The position numbers and the translations under genes are program-made. Shown piece after piece: positions 53,901 through 64,000 of a stretch of 64,000 nt of DNA. Within the stretch, counting starts at the first letter, position 1. Every line of letters starts with the position of its first letter. The notes under the pieces were generated by a model. It did no database searches. It was not told where the DNA came from and saw only the letters and a program-made list of their open reading frames with translations. Origin of the DNA: Gorsachius magnificus (lineage: Eukaryota > Chordata > Aves > Pelecaniformes > Ardeidae); the NCBI GenBank assembly GCA_034008185.1, contig CM067082.1:98947311-99011310 (forward strand), given 5' to 3'.

Positions 53901-54029
53901 CTTCTACTGAAATGCCAGTTGGATCTTTTACCAATTCAAATTGTTTTTTCACTGGGCTACTCTCCAGCTTACCTTACCTATGTATTTAACAGTAACATCA
54001 CTGCTGGTTTGATTGAGTTGACATGTTAT

Positions 54030-54034
54030 GTAAC
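54030..54034. repeat. Left target-site duplication GTAAC of LTR copy 3
   Basis: Exact match to 54651-54655. Confidence 0.9.
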
Positions 54035-54650
54035 TGTCATGGTTTAACCCAGCTGGCAACTAAGCACCACGCAGCCGCTTGCTCACTCCCCCCCCCCTCA
54101 GTGGGATGGGGGAGAGAATTGGGAAGGAGAAAAAGGTTAGAGCCGAGGGCTAAGATAAAGACAGTTTAATAAGAGAAAATAATAATAATAGTAATAATGA
54201 GAATGATAACAAAATATACAGAATATACAAAACGAATGATGCACAATGCAGTTGCTCACCACCTGCCGACCGATGCCCAGCCCGTCCCGAGCTGCGATCA
54301 CTCCCCGAGTCGCGATCAGTCCCCGAGCCGCGATCAGTCCCCGAGCAGCGATCAGTACCTGAGCAGCGATCACTCTCCCCGCAACCGACCGATCGACTAA
54401 CCCCCCCCGAGCATGACTTTCTATGGTATGGAATAGCTCTTTGGACAGTTTGGGTCCTAGCTGTGCTGTACTCCCAGCTTGTTATGCACCTGGCTGAGCA
54501 GGAGAAGCTCAAAAAGTCCTTGAACAGTCTGAGCACTACTTGGCAACAACTAAAAACATCAGCGTGTTATCAACATTCTTCTAGCACTAAATCCAAAGCA
54601 CAGCACTATGCTAGCTTCTGTGAAGAAAATTAACTCCTCTAACTAGGACA
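54035..54650 (-). mobile_element. Solo LTR, avian ERVL-like family, tandem-array form (copy 3)
   Basis: A 616-bp LTR in the same orientation and form as copy 2, with an exact 5-bp target duplication GTAAC (54030-54034 and 54651-54655). It differs from copy 2 by only about a dozen substitutions over the first 240 plus-strand bases, several at CpG sites. It carries five rather than four 18-bp units, and its minus-strand start is altered (TGTCCTAGTTAGAGGAGTTA). The ATTAAA signal is present (plus TTTAAT, 54165-54170); the TATA segment is missing. It lies in the same sense as the host gene. The 128-codon minus frame here is an artefact of the array. Confidence 0.93.
54291..54380 (-). repeat. 18-bp tandem array inside LTR copy 3 (five units)
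   Basis: Plus-strand units are GAGCTGCGATCACTCCCC, GAGTCGCGATCAGTCCCC, GAGCCGCGATCAGTCCCC, GAGCAGCGATCAGTACCT and GAGCAGCGATCACTCTCC. One more unit than copy 2; the extra unit is a near copy of its neighbour, which fits slippage. Confidence 0.9.
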
Positions 54651-54655
54651 GTAAC
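54651..54655. repeat. Right target-site duplication GTAAC of LTR copy 3
   Basis: Exact match to 54030-54034; the insertion is a complete solo LTR. Confidence 0.9.
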
Positions 54656-57600
54656 CTACTAGAAAACTGACCTCGTTCATAGGTTTAATGTGTAATTGAA
54701 AACTGCAGTGTAAGGCAGTGCTTTTTTTTTCTGAAACTCAAGTGGTACCATTAAAAAACAAGTTCAAGATGTTGAAAGTGTCCTCAATTTGGAATATAAT
54801 AAAAATGGACTAAGCATGCATATGAAACAGTAATTTTATTTTTTATGACAACTAACAGTTCTGAGTCACGAACCTGCACATTTGATGCATAAGAAGTGCC
54901 TAAGGAATACAAAACCACACTTTACCAAGGATACCAGCCTGTAAGCACTGACCCTGGCAGTGTCTGTCTGTTTTAGGTATCTATAGAATGGTTTTAATAC
55001 AAATCTAGAGCCACAAAAAATGTCCATGTCCACACCACTATCTGATTAAATAAGTCAGGTCTACTGTAACATGGTGAAAGGAAGTGCAAGAGTAAAGCCA
55101 AAAGTGGTACTTAGAAGTGAAAGAAACAAAGCATTACTCTATGAAAGGAGTAATGATGAACCATGGTCAAAATCACTGGATAAAAGAACTCAAGGTATAT
55201 TTCCCCTGAGAACACACAGACACAGGCACACATGCACAAACAGGAACAGTGCACTGATGCAAGAACCGAGTTTTGATTTGTTCTTGAATTTCTGTCATCT
55301 GTCAAGGAGACTTTTTCGTCTGTCACTGCAGATCCTACATGAACAGTGCTGATACTGGCTTTCATGAAAACTTAGCTTAGAGAGAACTACAGTCAATGCA
55401 GCTGCTTCCTCCTCCACATTTTGAGGATTAAAGATAATAGAAGTAAAGCACAAAAAATGATTCATGGCTCAGAAATCGAAGTCTTACTGGGAGGGTAAAA
55501 ACTGTACACCAGAGGAGATGGAAAAAACATAAATCTGAGCTGTGTAAAAAACATCTCCCTGTTAAATTCTATCTTTGCTATAGTGGAAATGGGACAAAAG
55601 GAAAAGAGGCTCAAGGAGAAAGGCAAATCTAGAGCAGAATAGTCAGTCTGTCTCCCCCTGGGCTCATAAAGAGCAGACTTGAATCAAAATCCTTGGAAGT
55701 CCTTGGGAAAAGGATACTTTTAGCAGCTTACTAATATAGAGCTTTGAGAACACCAGTATTTTCCTAAGGGGATTGAAAAGAAAGTCTTGAAAAGGTGCCA
55801 AAAGTCACAAAAGTAATTTTGATTCAATACGATTATTGATGAAATATCTGTAGCAATAGCCCCAACACAGTAAGCTAAGACATTCAGTTTGGTTTCAGAA
55901 GAAATTACCAGACCCATTTTTGCAGCCTTCATCTACCACCTCAGGCTGAGCTTAGACAGAAAAAAACCCCAAACAACATACTTGTGTTCTTTTCTAAATG
56001 GAGAAGGCTTGAGGTGCCCCTTTGCATTACAGTGCAATAACATAAAGAGATGGACAAGGTCTTTCTATTACTGGTTTGGACAAAGACAAATACAATCTTG
56101 AGAATCTGCTGATAAACTGCCATTGCCATTCTGTAAGCACAATGCTCATGTAGCAGTGGCCAGGAAGGACAGCTTTCGTTTAAGTCTGGGTAGAACTGAC
56201 TTTTGCTCAAAATCCTTGCAATTTAGTGCTAAAACCCCCACTGAATCCATATCCTGGTTATGCACCTGTTCTCCATAAAATTGAATAAGTCTGCTTTCCT
56301 GGTACGTCACCACTTAGAAAAATAATTAAATATTTAGAAAGTATTCTTCAACACTAAAATAGCAAACTGAAAAAAAAAAACCAACATCCTGGATATTTTA
56401 TCCAAGGTACAAGACAGGCTCCAGGCAAGATTTATGGGATTTTTGCCACAATGGCCAGATGAGTCTTTGTCATTCTGGTAGAACACAGCAGCTTAAGCAG
56501 ATCTTTCAAGAGGTAATAAAGGTCTTTTTTGCTGTCTGCTTTTCAGGATGCAAATAGTGTTTTGTGAGGTGCAGTTAAATAAGAAAAATACTCGTGGAAC
56601 ACAAAGATGGATAATCATGCATGGTCAAGTTTTCTGATTTTATTTCCAACAATGGCCACCATCCAAGCTTGCCCTGAGCAGCCTTAATCAGGTCATAAAT
56701 CAGAGGAACAGAAAAATGAAATTGTCATTTTGTGGGACCAAAATAAAATCTATATTTCTGAAAGAAGAATCTAGTGATTTTTGCAATAAGAGAACAATTA
56801 CAATTGTGCAATAAGGGTACTACATTCCTAATGTTCCTTGGTTTGTGTCAAACAAATGGCATGGAGATGAATGATTTTAAGATTTACTTTGGTAAGTCAA
56901 TAGTGTAGGAATGGTTAATTGTTGTGGCCCCAACTGATTAATTGGTTCTTTAAGATTTTGATGGGTATGGGAGGAAAGGAACTGCATGAAACAACACATA
57001 TCTTTGCTTTCTTTAATCCTCCTTGCCTTCAAATAGCAAGCTTTCAGCTGGCTGTCCTTATGGACTGCAAAGGCCAGCAGCTCTGCTGTACTCTTACAGC
57101 TCTCAGGTACAGCTGTGAGTGGGCCTGGATGACATGTCAGTGTCTCTAGACGTTACATCGAAATAGCTATGAAGTGCATGGCAAATTATACTGTAATTCT
57201 GACATGATAATATGGCCCTTCATGTTGCTGCAAAATATCACTGGACTACGAGTTGATACATCCCATGCCATGGACAACCCTCAGGGCAGTATGAGATAAG
57301 TTGTCACAGTACTGGCAGGCTCTACAACCACAGTAAGAAATCCTTCTAAATAGGTAAATTTTTATTTGACAGGTTAGGCATTCTTACCTTTTCCACCTTC
57401 CTTCCAACCAGACCAAAAATCTGTATTTCTTTGCCAGTCTTCATACTTCTAACTGAATTTCATTTACCACCTTCAAAAATTGTACAATAACTACATACAA
57501 AATACATGCAACTCAACTTCTTGTGCTGTGTCAAGAAAGTCAATGTCTTCAGTATTAATAATGTTGGGTTTGATGCATGCAATATACTAAAAATGGTTTA

Positions 57601-59690
57601 ATTGTTTTTTTAAAATCCCTTCCACAAATTCAGCACTTTGGATTTTTCTTTGGAACAAAAGCACATTTTGAAATGTTGGAATTTTCCACAGGACAGAAAC
57701 CTTGTTTTCCACAAGCTCTAATCCATGGTGAGACAGTACTGATCTGGGGTACAGCAGCTGTTGTATATGGTCAAGAAAGAATACAAAGGAGAATGCATAG
57801 TAAATGCACTTGGAATATAAAATAGGAGCTTTTACTAACTGCAAAGGACTGGGGTTTATATCAACTCCTGTGAGAAAACTTGTACCAGCTTTTTGACCTT
57901 AATATATGGTCAAGGAAGTAAATTCAAATTTATTCATAGGCAAAGGTTTTTAAAAAACTATAAATCATATTTGTAAAGTTCAAACACAATATTCAATTAA
58001 TCAGGATGTTAGGAATATGCCTGTTCAGTTTCCCAAATGGCCATGTCACTCAGTCACACTTTAATAAAGGTTACTGTCTGCTCATATGAGGTTTCATTTA
58101 TGCTAATATTTATACATGGCTCACACTTTAGAGACTGATATTTCTGGCAGCACTCAGATTCAGGATATGAGGAATACAGGTGCAAGAAAAGTGCTACTTG
58201 TTATTTCTTAGTCATCAGCTGTAAGATCCTGTTTCAAAAATGTTTGTCAAAGTTGAAAAAAAACACAAACTGACTTGTAATTAGTCAAACACCATAAATA
58301 ATAAGCACCAAATAGGTGATGTGAGAGTTTGCAAACATCCCATGATATCTGTTTCTGCTCGTTAGGCATCAGATTTGTTAACAAAAGCTGGAGGGATCTT
58401 TTGCGCAACCCAGAAAGACCCTGAACAGAAAAAGAGGCTAAGCACATTCAGTTGTATCACTGAGCAATGGCCTAGGGTTTTGAGGCACTGGACTGGGACC
58501 CAGAAAACACTCACTTGTATTTGTCCTTCTGGATGACTCTGAGTATATGATTTCCTCTCAGTTGGGATTAATTACTTTTGCTTAAGGCAGGGATAGTGAT
58601 ACTGACCTCCTTTGTAAAGTACCCAGAAACGTGCATATGGAAAGCATGTAGCTGTAAAGAGGCAGAGGAGGAACGACAAACCATACTCATCCCTGACATG
58701 CCATGTTAGACCATGGTTAGAATCAGGTTGTTTAACTTGCATGGACTATACCCACACATTCAATATTTCTCAATCACTGCAATCTCATAGGTTGACTTAG
58801 AGTACTCTTTACCAGCATCTGAGTACGGATTTTGTATGCAAACATTATTTATTGTACATTAAATCAGGCAACCTTTCCTTACTGCACCTCTTGTAACAGA
58901 ATGGCCTTCAAATACAGAGGACAAGTATAATGTGTGTGCCAACTGCGTAGAGTTTAAGTTTTTGAAGTATGATTTAAAAGGGTCTTAAGCAGTTGCTCTG
59001 CCTTCAGTGGTGAATTTCACCTTCTGAAATATAAAATAGATTGAAGGAAGAATACAGTCCTCCTAACTGCATACCAAGTTTTTTGTGTGTGTGAAGTGGA
59101 AATTTCTCCATTATACTGATTTACTCTATCACCTGCTGATCAAACGGGAGGATGTACACCTACTACCAGCACTCAGCCTGGCAGTCAGAGACTACTACAA
59201 AAGACTCCTAATGTTTTACATGGGAACATCTAACCCTGATATGGTTAACACTGCATAACAATCTTGTCAAACTTTATACACCTGTAAACAGAGTTTACAG
59301 CGATAAGTTTTGCCATCATGGTAATATTTACATCCCATAAACATAGTTTACAGTGATATGCGTAGCAATGATAATGATACTGACAAGAGCACTCAACAGA
59401 AGCACAGATGTTGAGAGATGTTCTTATGCCATCTGTATTACTGCTTATATCTACATAAACTTAGTTGAATAATCAAAGTTGCCACTTTTACCATAAAATA
59501 AAGACAGATATTGATATTTTAAATGCAAAGATGAGCCATTATATGTGCAGTTTCATAGACAAAATTTCTCAATTCACATCATGCTTTCATAGAAGAAAGT
59601 CTCTGAGTAGTAGCATGGGGTGTCTACAAAGTTACCAATTTCCAATTCAGTTTGCTTTCTACCCAGGAGTAAGTGGAAGAAAATCAGCCA
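54656..59690 (-). other. CNTNAP2: Giant CNTNAP2 intron, 5' part: unique sequence
   Basis: The first 5 kb of the 57.8-kb intron in transcription order. AT-rich unique sequence with no recognised interspersed repeat. Short frames such as 55071-55352, 56919-57149 and 57577-57825 lack domains or splice context. No gene seen. Confidence 0.75.
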
Positions 59691-59696
59691 ACTTAC
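59691..59696 (-). promoter_or_regulatory. Splice donor GTAAGT of the 59.7-kb exon
   Basis: The minus-strand sequence GGAGATC|GTAAGTTGG has an intron side that matches the U1 consensus fully. The exon side (ATC) is poor, so recognition rests on the intronic six bases. This is the 5' end of the 57.8-kb intron. Confidence 0.85.
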
Positions 59697-59824
59697 GATC
59701 TCCTTGACAACGCACAGGACCCACAGATATCTTGGCTTCAGACCCAGGCCGGTCAACATCTCCAACCACTACCTGACTCACTGGTAGGTGCTCTTTATAT
59801 GACAACATCCCAGTGTCTTTTCTC
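59697..59824 (-). CDS. CNTNAP2: CNTNAP2 internal coding exon: end of the fibrinogen-like domain (partial gene)
   Basis: This 128-bp minus-strand exon encodes the end of the fibrinogen C-terminal-like domain of a contactin-associated protein, a single-pass neuronal adhesion protein that pairs with contactin-2 and gathers Kv1 channels at juxtaparanodes. Seen: a strong acceptor (long TCTCTCTCT tract, then AACTCAG) precedes base 59824. One base completes a codon, 42 full codons follow, one base (C) is left over, and a consensus GTAAGT donor sits at 59691-59696. The frame reads [19 protein letters not shown], then [16 protein letters not shown]. From memory, human Caspr2 has [27 protein letters not shown] at the same place; CNTNAP1, 3, 4 and 5 diverge more as I recall them. 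The leftover C plus GG from the exon at 1747-1917 makes CGG (Arg), restoring the family's QGDRNYWN. The family is near certain; the choice of paralogue 2 is probable. Confidence 0.88.
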
Positions 59825-59846
59825 CTGAGTTACAGAGAGAGAGAAA
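59825..59846 (-). promoter_or_regulatory. Splice acceptor of the 59.7-kb exon
   Basis: On the minus strand a near-pure pyrimidine run (TTTTTCTCTCTCTCTG) is followed by TAACTCAG at the exon edge. The TAAC just before the AG may be part of a branch-point-like element, but it is too close to the AG to be the branch itself. This is a strong vertebrate 3' splice site and fixes the exon start at 59824. Confidence 0.85.
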
Positions 59847-60680
59847 AATAGGGTAATTGTGAAATATATAAAAATAATTTCCTTCATCATTATTATTGTT
59901 CAATGAACTAAGCACCGAAAGAGTAGGTATCTAACAGTTCCACCAGTTTAGTTTTATCATCTGAAAACCTGTCTGAAAAGACATCAGTTTGAGCAATAAT
60001 GCTGCCCATTTACTGGAAAATGGATGGATAGCAGCTACTGTCACCCAGGAACCCAATCAGAGTAGCAGCTTTCTTTGTGGCTAGTCCGGGACTCAGCTGG
60101 GCTTGTGTGGGTCTTCCCGCTTTCCAGACTGACCAGCTTCATATTAGTGGGTAACGCTTTGCTGTTGATCTCCTTGCTGATGTCTTCTGAGAGGGAAAAA
60201 AAAATCCTAATGCTTCCTAGAATGAAGCTTTTTTGCTCTAGTTGATGAGTTATTATCCTAATGATACAATCTCTGCATACTAAAGAAACAGTGCTTCTTT
60301 TATATTTAACTTTTCTAGTATTATATTAAAAAAGAGAAATTAAAGACTAATTATCTGAAAATGCTTGTCATCTTACTCCTGTCATTTCTAACACTAAGTG
60401 CTTAAGTCCAAACTTGTGAATCTAACCACAAGTATGCAGTTCAAACCCCATTTCAGTTAGCAAGATTGCTAAAATTCAATTTATATTCATGTCTAAAAGC
60501 TCCTTATTTCAACTGCAGTTGAAAAGGCACCACTTTTTCATGCCTAGACCAAATCATTATGCACTGTTACACTTTTCCTGTATAATTTCAAGAGCTGAAT
60601 CCATCTGGCATGTTGAGTGCTGTTTCTTCCAAATAGAAAATAAAATAAAATAAATGTAATTAGGTACCTTATCTCTCAGG

Positions 60681-60711
<31 letters not shown>

Positions 60712-63443
60712 TTTTTGACATAGACACATGGAAGGCCAAAAATATTCACACAGGAAAAAATGCACTATATAAAGTGTTATGACAATACTTTTTGACACAA
60801 AAGAAAGTAAGAGGAAGAAAAAGAAATCCATCTATTTCTATCTCTTTTTTTCCCCTCTTTCTTTTTAGCTGTACCTTGCCATGTGATTGAGTATCTAAAG
60901 TAAGCAACTTTTTGATCTAAAAATAAAATCCTTTGTTCAAAAATACATAGGATGAAGGATGAATTGGCTGGAAAAGTTACTGGAGAAAAAAAAAACCTTT
61001 TTCATCTCTGACTTGGATGATTCCATGATCTGACTCATTAGATTGCTAAAATCTGGGAAGCACAAGCAGGGATCTGCATGATCTGTGGTAATAGTTGGAG
61101 TTTTCCAGTGCACGGTAGTATTTTCCAGTAACATCTCCAGTCATCATCCTCACTGGGTCCTTCTGAAGTGATGGAAGGCAAAACATTCTTTTTAAAAGAA
61201 GCACAACTAAAGTAACTGCAAAAATAACATTTTCGAACGAGAAATCATTGGAACTCCTGTCTGTTCTTTGTGATCAAGAGAGTAATTAGAGATATAATTA
61301 CCAGAGGTTTTCAAATAGTAAACGACTGTTTTCCTTATTCTGTATGTTCATCCCCTTCAGAGCACTTGCCTTTCTCTGTGAGCCTTTTGTATTGTTGAGA
61401 TCATTAACCCCTTCTGGTTGTACACAGCTATACCAGGAGCTATGTTGGTGAGGCTGCTACAGGGTACTGCTAGAAAGGAAGGGAAACGGAGAGGAGTAAC
61501 CCTCTCAGGCTGCTTCTGCAGATTGTCCTAGGTTGCAGCATACCGCTTTTCATCCACAGATTGCAATGCCCTTTACAAAGGTATCATATTCATCAATTTG
61601 TAGACAGGAGATAAAAGAAAAGGGAGATGAAAGGACTTTGCCTTTAAGAAAGAAAAGAGTGAATACAAAGCCAGGTATGTAGACCTAATCTTCCATCTCT
61701 CCTGAAGACCTGTATCCATGGGACCCACTCCCTTCTAATAGAGGATAAATGTAGGTCATCACTTCACTCTTTCTGAGATTTTCCTCTGAGGCTGTTGGTC
61801 TCTGCTGATTGCTACTCTTTCAAAGAATGCTTTAAAGGTGGACGGGTCTATTTAAAATAAAGAATTCCTCAAAGAGAAATAAAAAGAAAACTATTGGAAT
61901 TTCTCTTTTTTCCTTCCCCTACAAAAGGAGCTAATATTTCAGCTCCAAATAAGGATGTCAAAGGGCAGCCCTTTTACTGTCACTAATAGCTTTCACCTCC
62001 TTTGAAGCAAATAAAAACGAGCAGTAATGATTTTCTCCCTCTTTACTGATCATGTTTCTACTCATTTTAATATTTTATTTATGCATTTAGTGATGTGGTC
62101 ACTTTAAATCTGTTGCCATGACAATAAAACTAAATGTTAGAGTTCTTTTCAGGAATAGCCTTATTTTCTGGTAATCACTTACTAGTCTCATCGTTGTAGG
62201 AAATGCATTCTGCCCTGCACAGGAGCTATTGAGGGCTGGGAGTACTGAACTAAGAGTTGACAGAAGTATGTTGTCTTTTCTCCAGCAGAACCTACATAGT
62301 TCGTTTGCTTTTAACAAAAATGGATAATGATAGCTTTTGGCCCACGCGTGCACCAAAAAGACAAATACACTCAAGAGACTGAGTGGCTTTTCTAAGGCAC
62401 TTGTAGTTCCTCTGGACATATTAATCAGTGCTGACAAAGTCAAAAAAGTTATAAACCAAAGGCTGATTAAAATGCTTGACTTTGTACTACACACTTAGAA
62501 ATAATCACAGCTGGAACACTCAATTCCTGCAAGTGATAATCTTCTGCCAGTATTTAAAGACTTTGCACATTAAGAGGGTAGAGAAAGTCTCTGAAGTTTT
62601 TCCTCACCAAAGAAAATCCCCTTAAGAGAATAAAGATTGAATTCAGAGTGTGTCATATTCCTATTAATAGCCAAATGGGAGATGAATGAATCTGATCAAA
62701 TCCTGTAATTATTACCAGGAGATATTGATGAAATCTCAGTGTAATTTTCTAATTCTAATTTCTTTTCCTATATATAACAGTCTGCAGAGTGCTTCAGGGT
62801 GCCTTTGAATGAAAGCAGCAGACATTAGTGTAACGTTTATCATTGTTTTGATTATGGTCATCTACTTACTCTTCATAAGCATTCTGTGGTATGTAAAAAA
62901 GAAAAGCATTATGCATATATCAGCAACTGACATATTCAAAGTAATGATAAGATTCTGTATCGCTATTAATTTGTTTATATAATAATTTCATACAACCAGA
63001 CTTCTTTTACAGGAGTAATTTATTTTCTCCAATTTTGTTAGACGTCACTTAATTATCAGTCCAGTCCTACATAGGACAAGACCCAGCTTTTTACTATGCA
63101 AGCCCATCTATTGTAATCCCTGAATTTCCATAATCTATCTGAGAGAGGTATAAAGCAGTTTAGTCCAGCTAATATCTGCAAACGAATGTCTGTAAAAAAC
63201 ATTGGGAAGGGTACAGACATGCCAAGTATTAGTATTTTCTCTCTTCCAAAAATATCTGGCAAGAATTTTATTTATATTAGAACTGCTAAGAAGAGCTAAT
63301 ATTACAGAGAATTTAATGAACATTTAAAGAACATACCACAGGTAGGAATAGACTTAATTTTAAAAGATATGGTTAAATGAGCTAAGGAAGTGGAATTGCT
63401 TTGAGAACACAAATAACACACCTACTGGATTGAAACTGCAGTG
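59847..63443 (-). other. CNTNAP2: CNTNAP2 intron upstream of the 59.7-kb exon (partial)
   Basis: End of the preceding intron in gene order; its donor lies beyond the window. It contains a coding-like segment at 60041-60186 (see findings) and a broken T-rich run at 60681-60716. The 131-codon minus frame at 62099-62494 has a hydrophobic stretch but no recognisable domain. No exon of the host gene was identified here. Confidence 0.75.
60681..60716 (+). repeat. Interrupted poly(T) tract
   Basis: T runs of 5, 10 and about 18 separated by single C bases; simple low-complexity sequence. Confidence 0.85.
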
Positions 63444-64000
63444 TGTGCTGGTTTCAGCTGGGATAGAGTTAATTTTCTTTGTAGTAGCTAGTATGGGGCT
63501 ATGCTTTGGATTTGTGCTGAAAACAGTGTTGATAATGCAGGGATATTTTAGTTATTGCTGAGCAGTGCTTACACAGGGTCAAGGCCTTTTCTGCTTCTCA
63601 TGCCACCCCACCAGTGAGGAGGTTGGGGGTGCACAAGAAGTTGGGAGGTGACACAGCTGGGACAGCTGACCCCAACTGACCAAACGGATATTCCACACCA
63701 CATGATATCATGCTCAGAATATAAAGCTGGGGCAAGAAGGAGGAAGGGGGGTAAGTTCGGAGTGACGGTGTTTTGTCTTCCCAAGACGTGTGATGGAGCC
63801 CTGCTTTCCTGGGGATGGCTGAGTACCTGCCTGCTGATGGGAAATAGTGAATGAATTCTTTGTTTGCTTTGCTTGTGCGCAGGGTTTTTGCTTTACCTAC
63901 TAGACTGCCTTTATCTCAACCCACAAGTTTTCTCACTTTTACTCTTCTGATTCTCTCCCCTGTCCCACTCGGGGGGGAGTGAGCGAGCGGCTGTGTGGTG
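63444..64000 (+). mobile_element. Solo LTR, avian ERVL-like family, TATA-containing form (copy 4, cut by window end)
   Basis: Starts TGTGCTGGTTTCAGCTGGGA and follows copy 1 throughout (TTACACAGGGTCAAGGCC, ACAGCTGACCCCAACTGACC, CATGATATCATGCTCAG). Unlike copy 1 it keeps an intact TATAAA (63720-63725), but its poly(A) signal is decayed (ACTAGA where copy 1 has ATTAAA). The last roughly 30 bp, ending ...AACCACGACA by family, should lie beyond 64000. The left flank is CAGTG, which should recur after the LTR if it is a solo insertion. It is antisense to the host gene. Confidence 0.9.

Larger units (their letters stand above)
29153..54029 (-). other. CNTNAP2: Giant CNTNAP2 intron segment between the 28-kb LTR and LTR copy 3
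   Basis: About 24.9 kb of AT-rich intron with little recognisable repeat content. It holds (TC)10 at 29408-29427, a CpG cluster at 32170-32186, a C11/A13 junction at 33969-33992, a 14-bp palindrome at 34176-34189, an 11-bp repeat trio at 35371-35411, T18 at 38539-38556, a 144-codon minus frame at 41343-41777, a GC-richer block at 45840-46140 and a CR1 scrap near 47855. None of the open frames has a recognisable domain or splice context. No gene seen. Confidence 0.7.

Noticed and set aside
18691..54650. A provirus bounded by LTR copies 2 and 3
   Set aside because: Each copy has its own, different 5-bp target duplication (GGAAG and GTAAC), the spacing is 35 kb, and no gag, pol or env sequence lies between.
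62099..62494. 131-codon minus frame with a hydrophobic segment
   Set aside because: No domain, no splice context that fits the host gene, and average intron composition.
8586..64000. Copies 1 and 4 as ends of one element
   Set aside because: They are 54 kb apart, host exon sequence lies between them, and the flanks of copy 1 already suggest its own duplication.

Overview
This window looks like intronic DNA from a bird. The evidence is the CR1 LINE tails and the solo LTRs of two avian endogenous-retrovirus families, together with AT-rich, CpG-poor sequence and exons with GT-AG borders. The LTR families suggest a non-galliform, probably neoavian, bird, but that is inference from remembered repeat families.

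The only gene I can support is on the minus strand. Two consecutive coding exons, at 59697-59824 and 1747-1917, join in phase 1 across an intron of about 57.8 kb. The joined reading runs ...RCQGD-(R)-NYWNAASF..., which is the junction between the fibrinogen-like C-terminal domain and the third laminin-G domain of a contactin-associated protein (Caspr/neurexin-IV family). The best match from memory is CNTNAP2 (Caspr2), a neuronal cell-adhesion protein that clusters potassium channels at juxtaparanodes and is known for giant introns. Earlier exons lie beyond 64000 and later exons lie before position 1.

Layout. 1-1746 is intron downstream of the second exon and holds a possible conserved non-coding element near 1.0-1.26 kb. 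1918-59696 is the giant intron. It carries three ERVL-like solo LTRs (8586-9170 plus, 18691-19290 minus, 54035-54650 minus). It also carries a different 1.1-kb solo LTR at 28052-29152 (minus sense), one good CR1 3' end (19690-20256), two CR1 scraps, a long (CCTT)n tract and several smaller microsatellites. 59825-63443 is intron upstream of the first exon, with a coding-like segment at 60041-60186. A fourth ERVL-like LTR starts at 63444 and runs off the window end.

I see no promoter, CpG island, tRNA, rRNA, CRISPR array, bacterial gene or intact transposon gene. The most notable observations are the two structural forms of the ERVL LTR (one with a TATA box, one with an 18-bp tandem array and no TATA box), exact 5-bp target duplications on two copies, and a few short coding-like or regulatory-like islands in the introns. 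I did not find a convincing previously undescribed system here.
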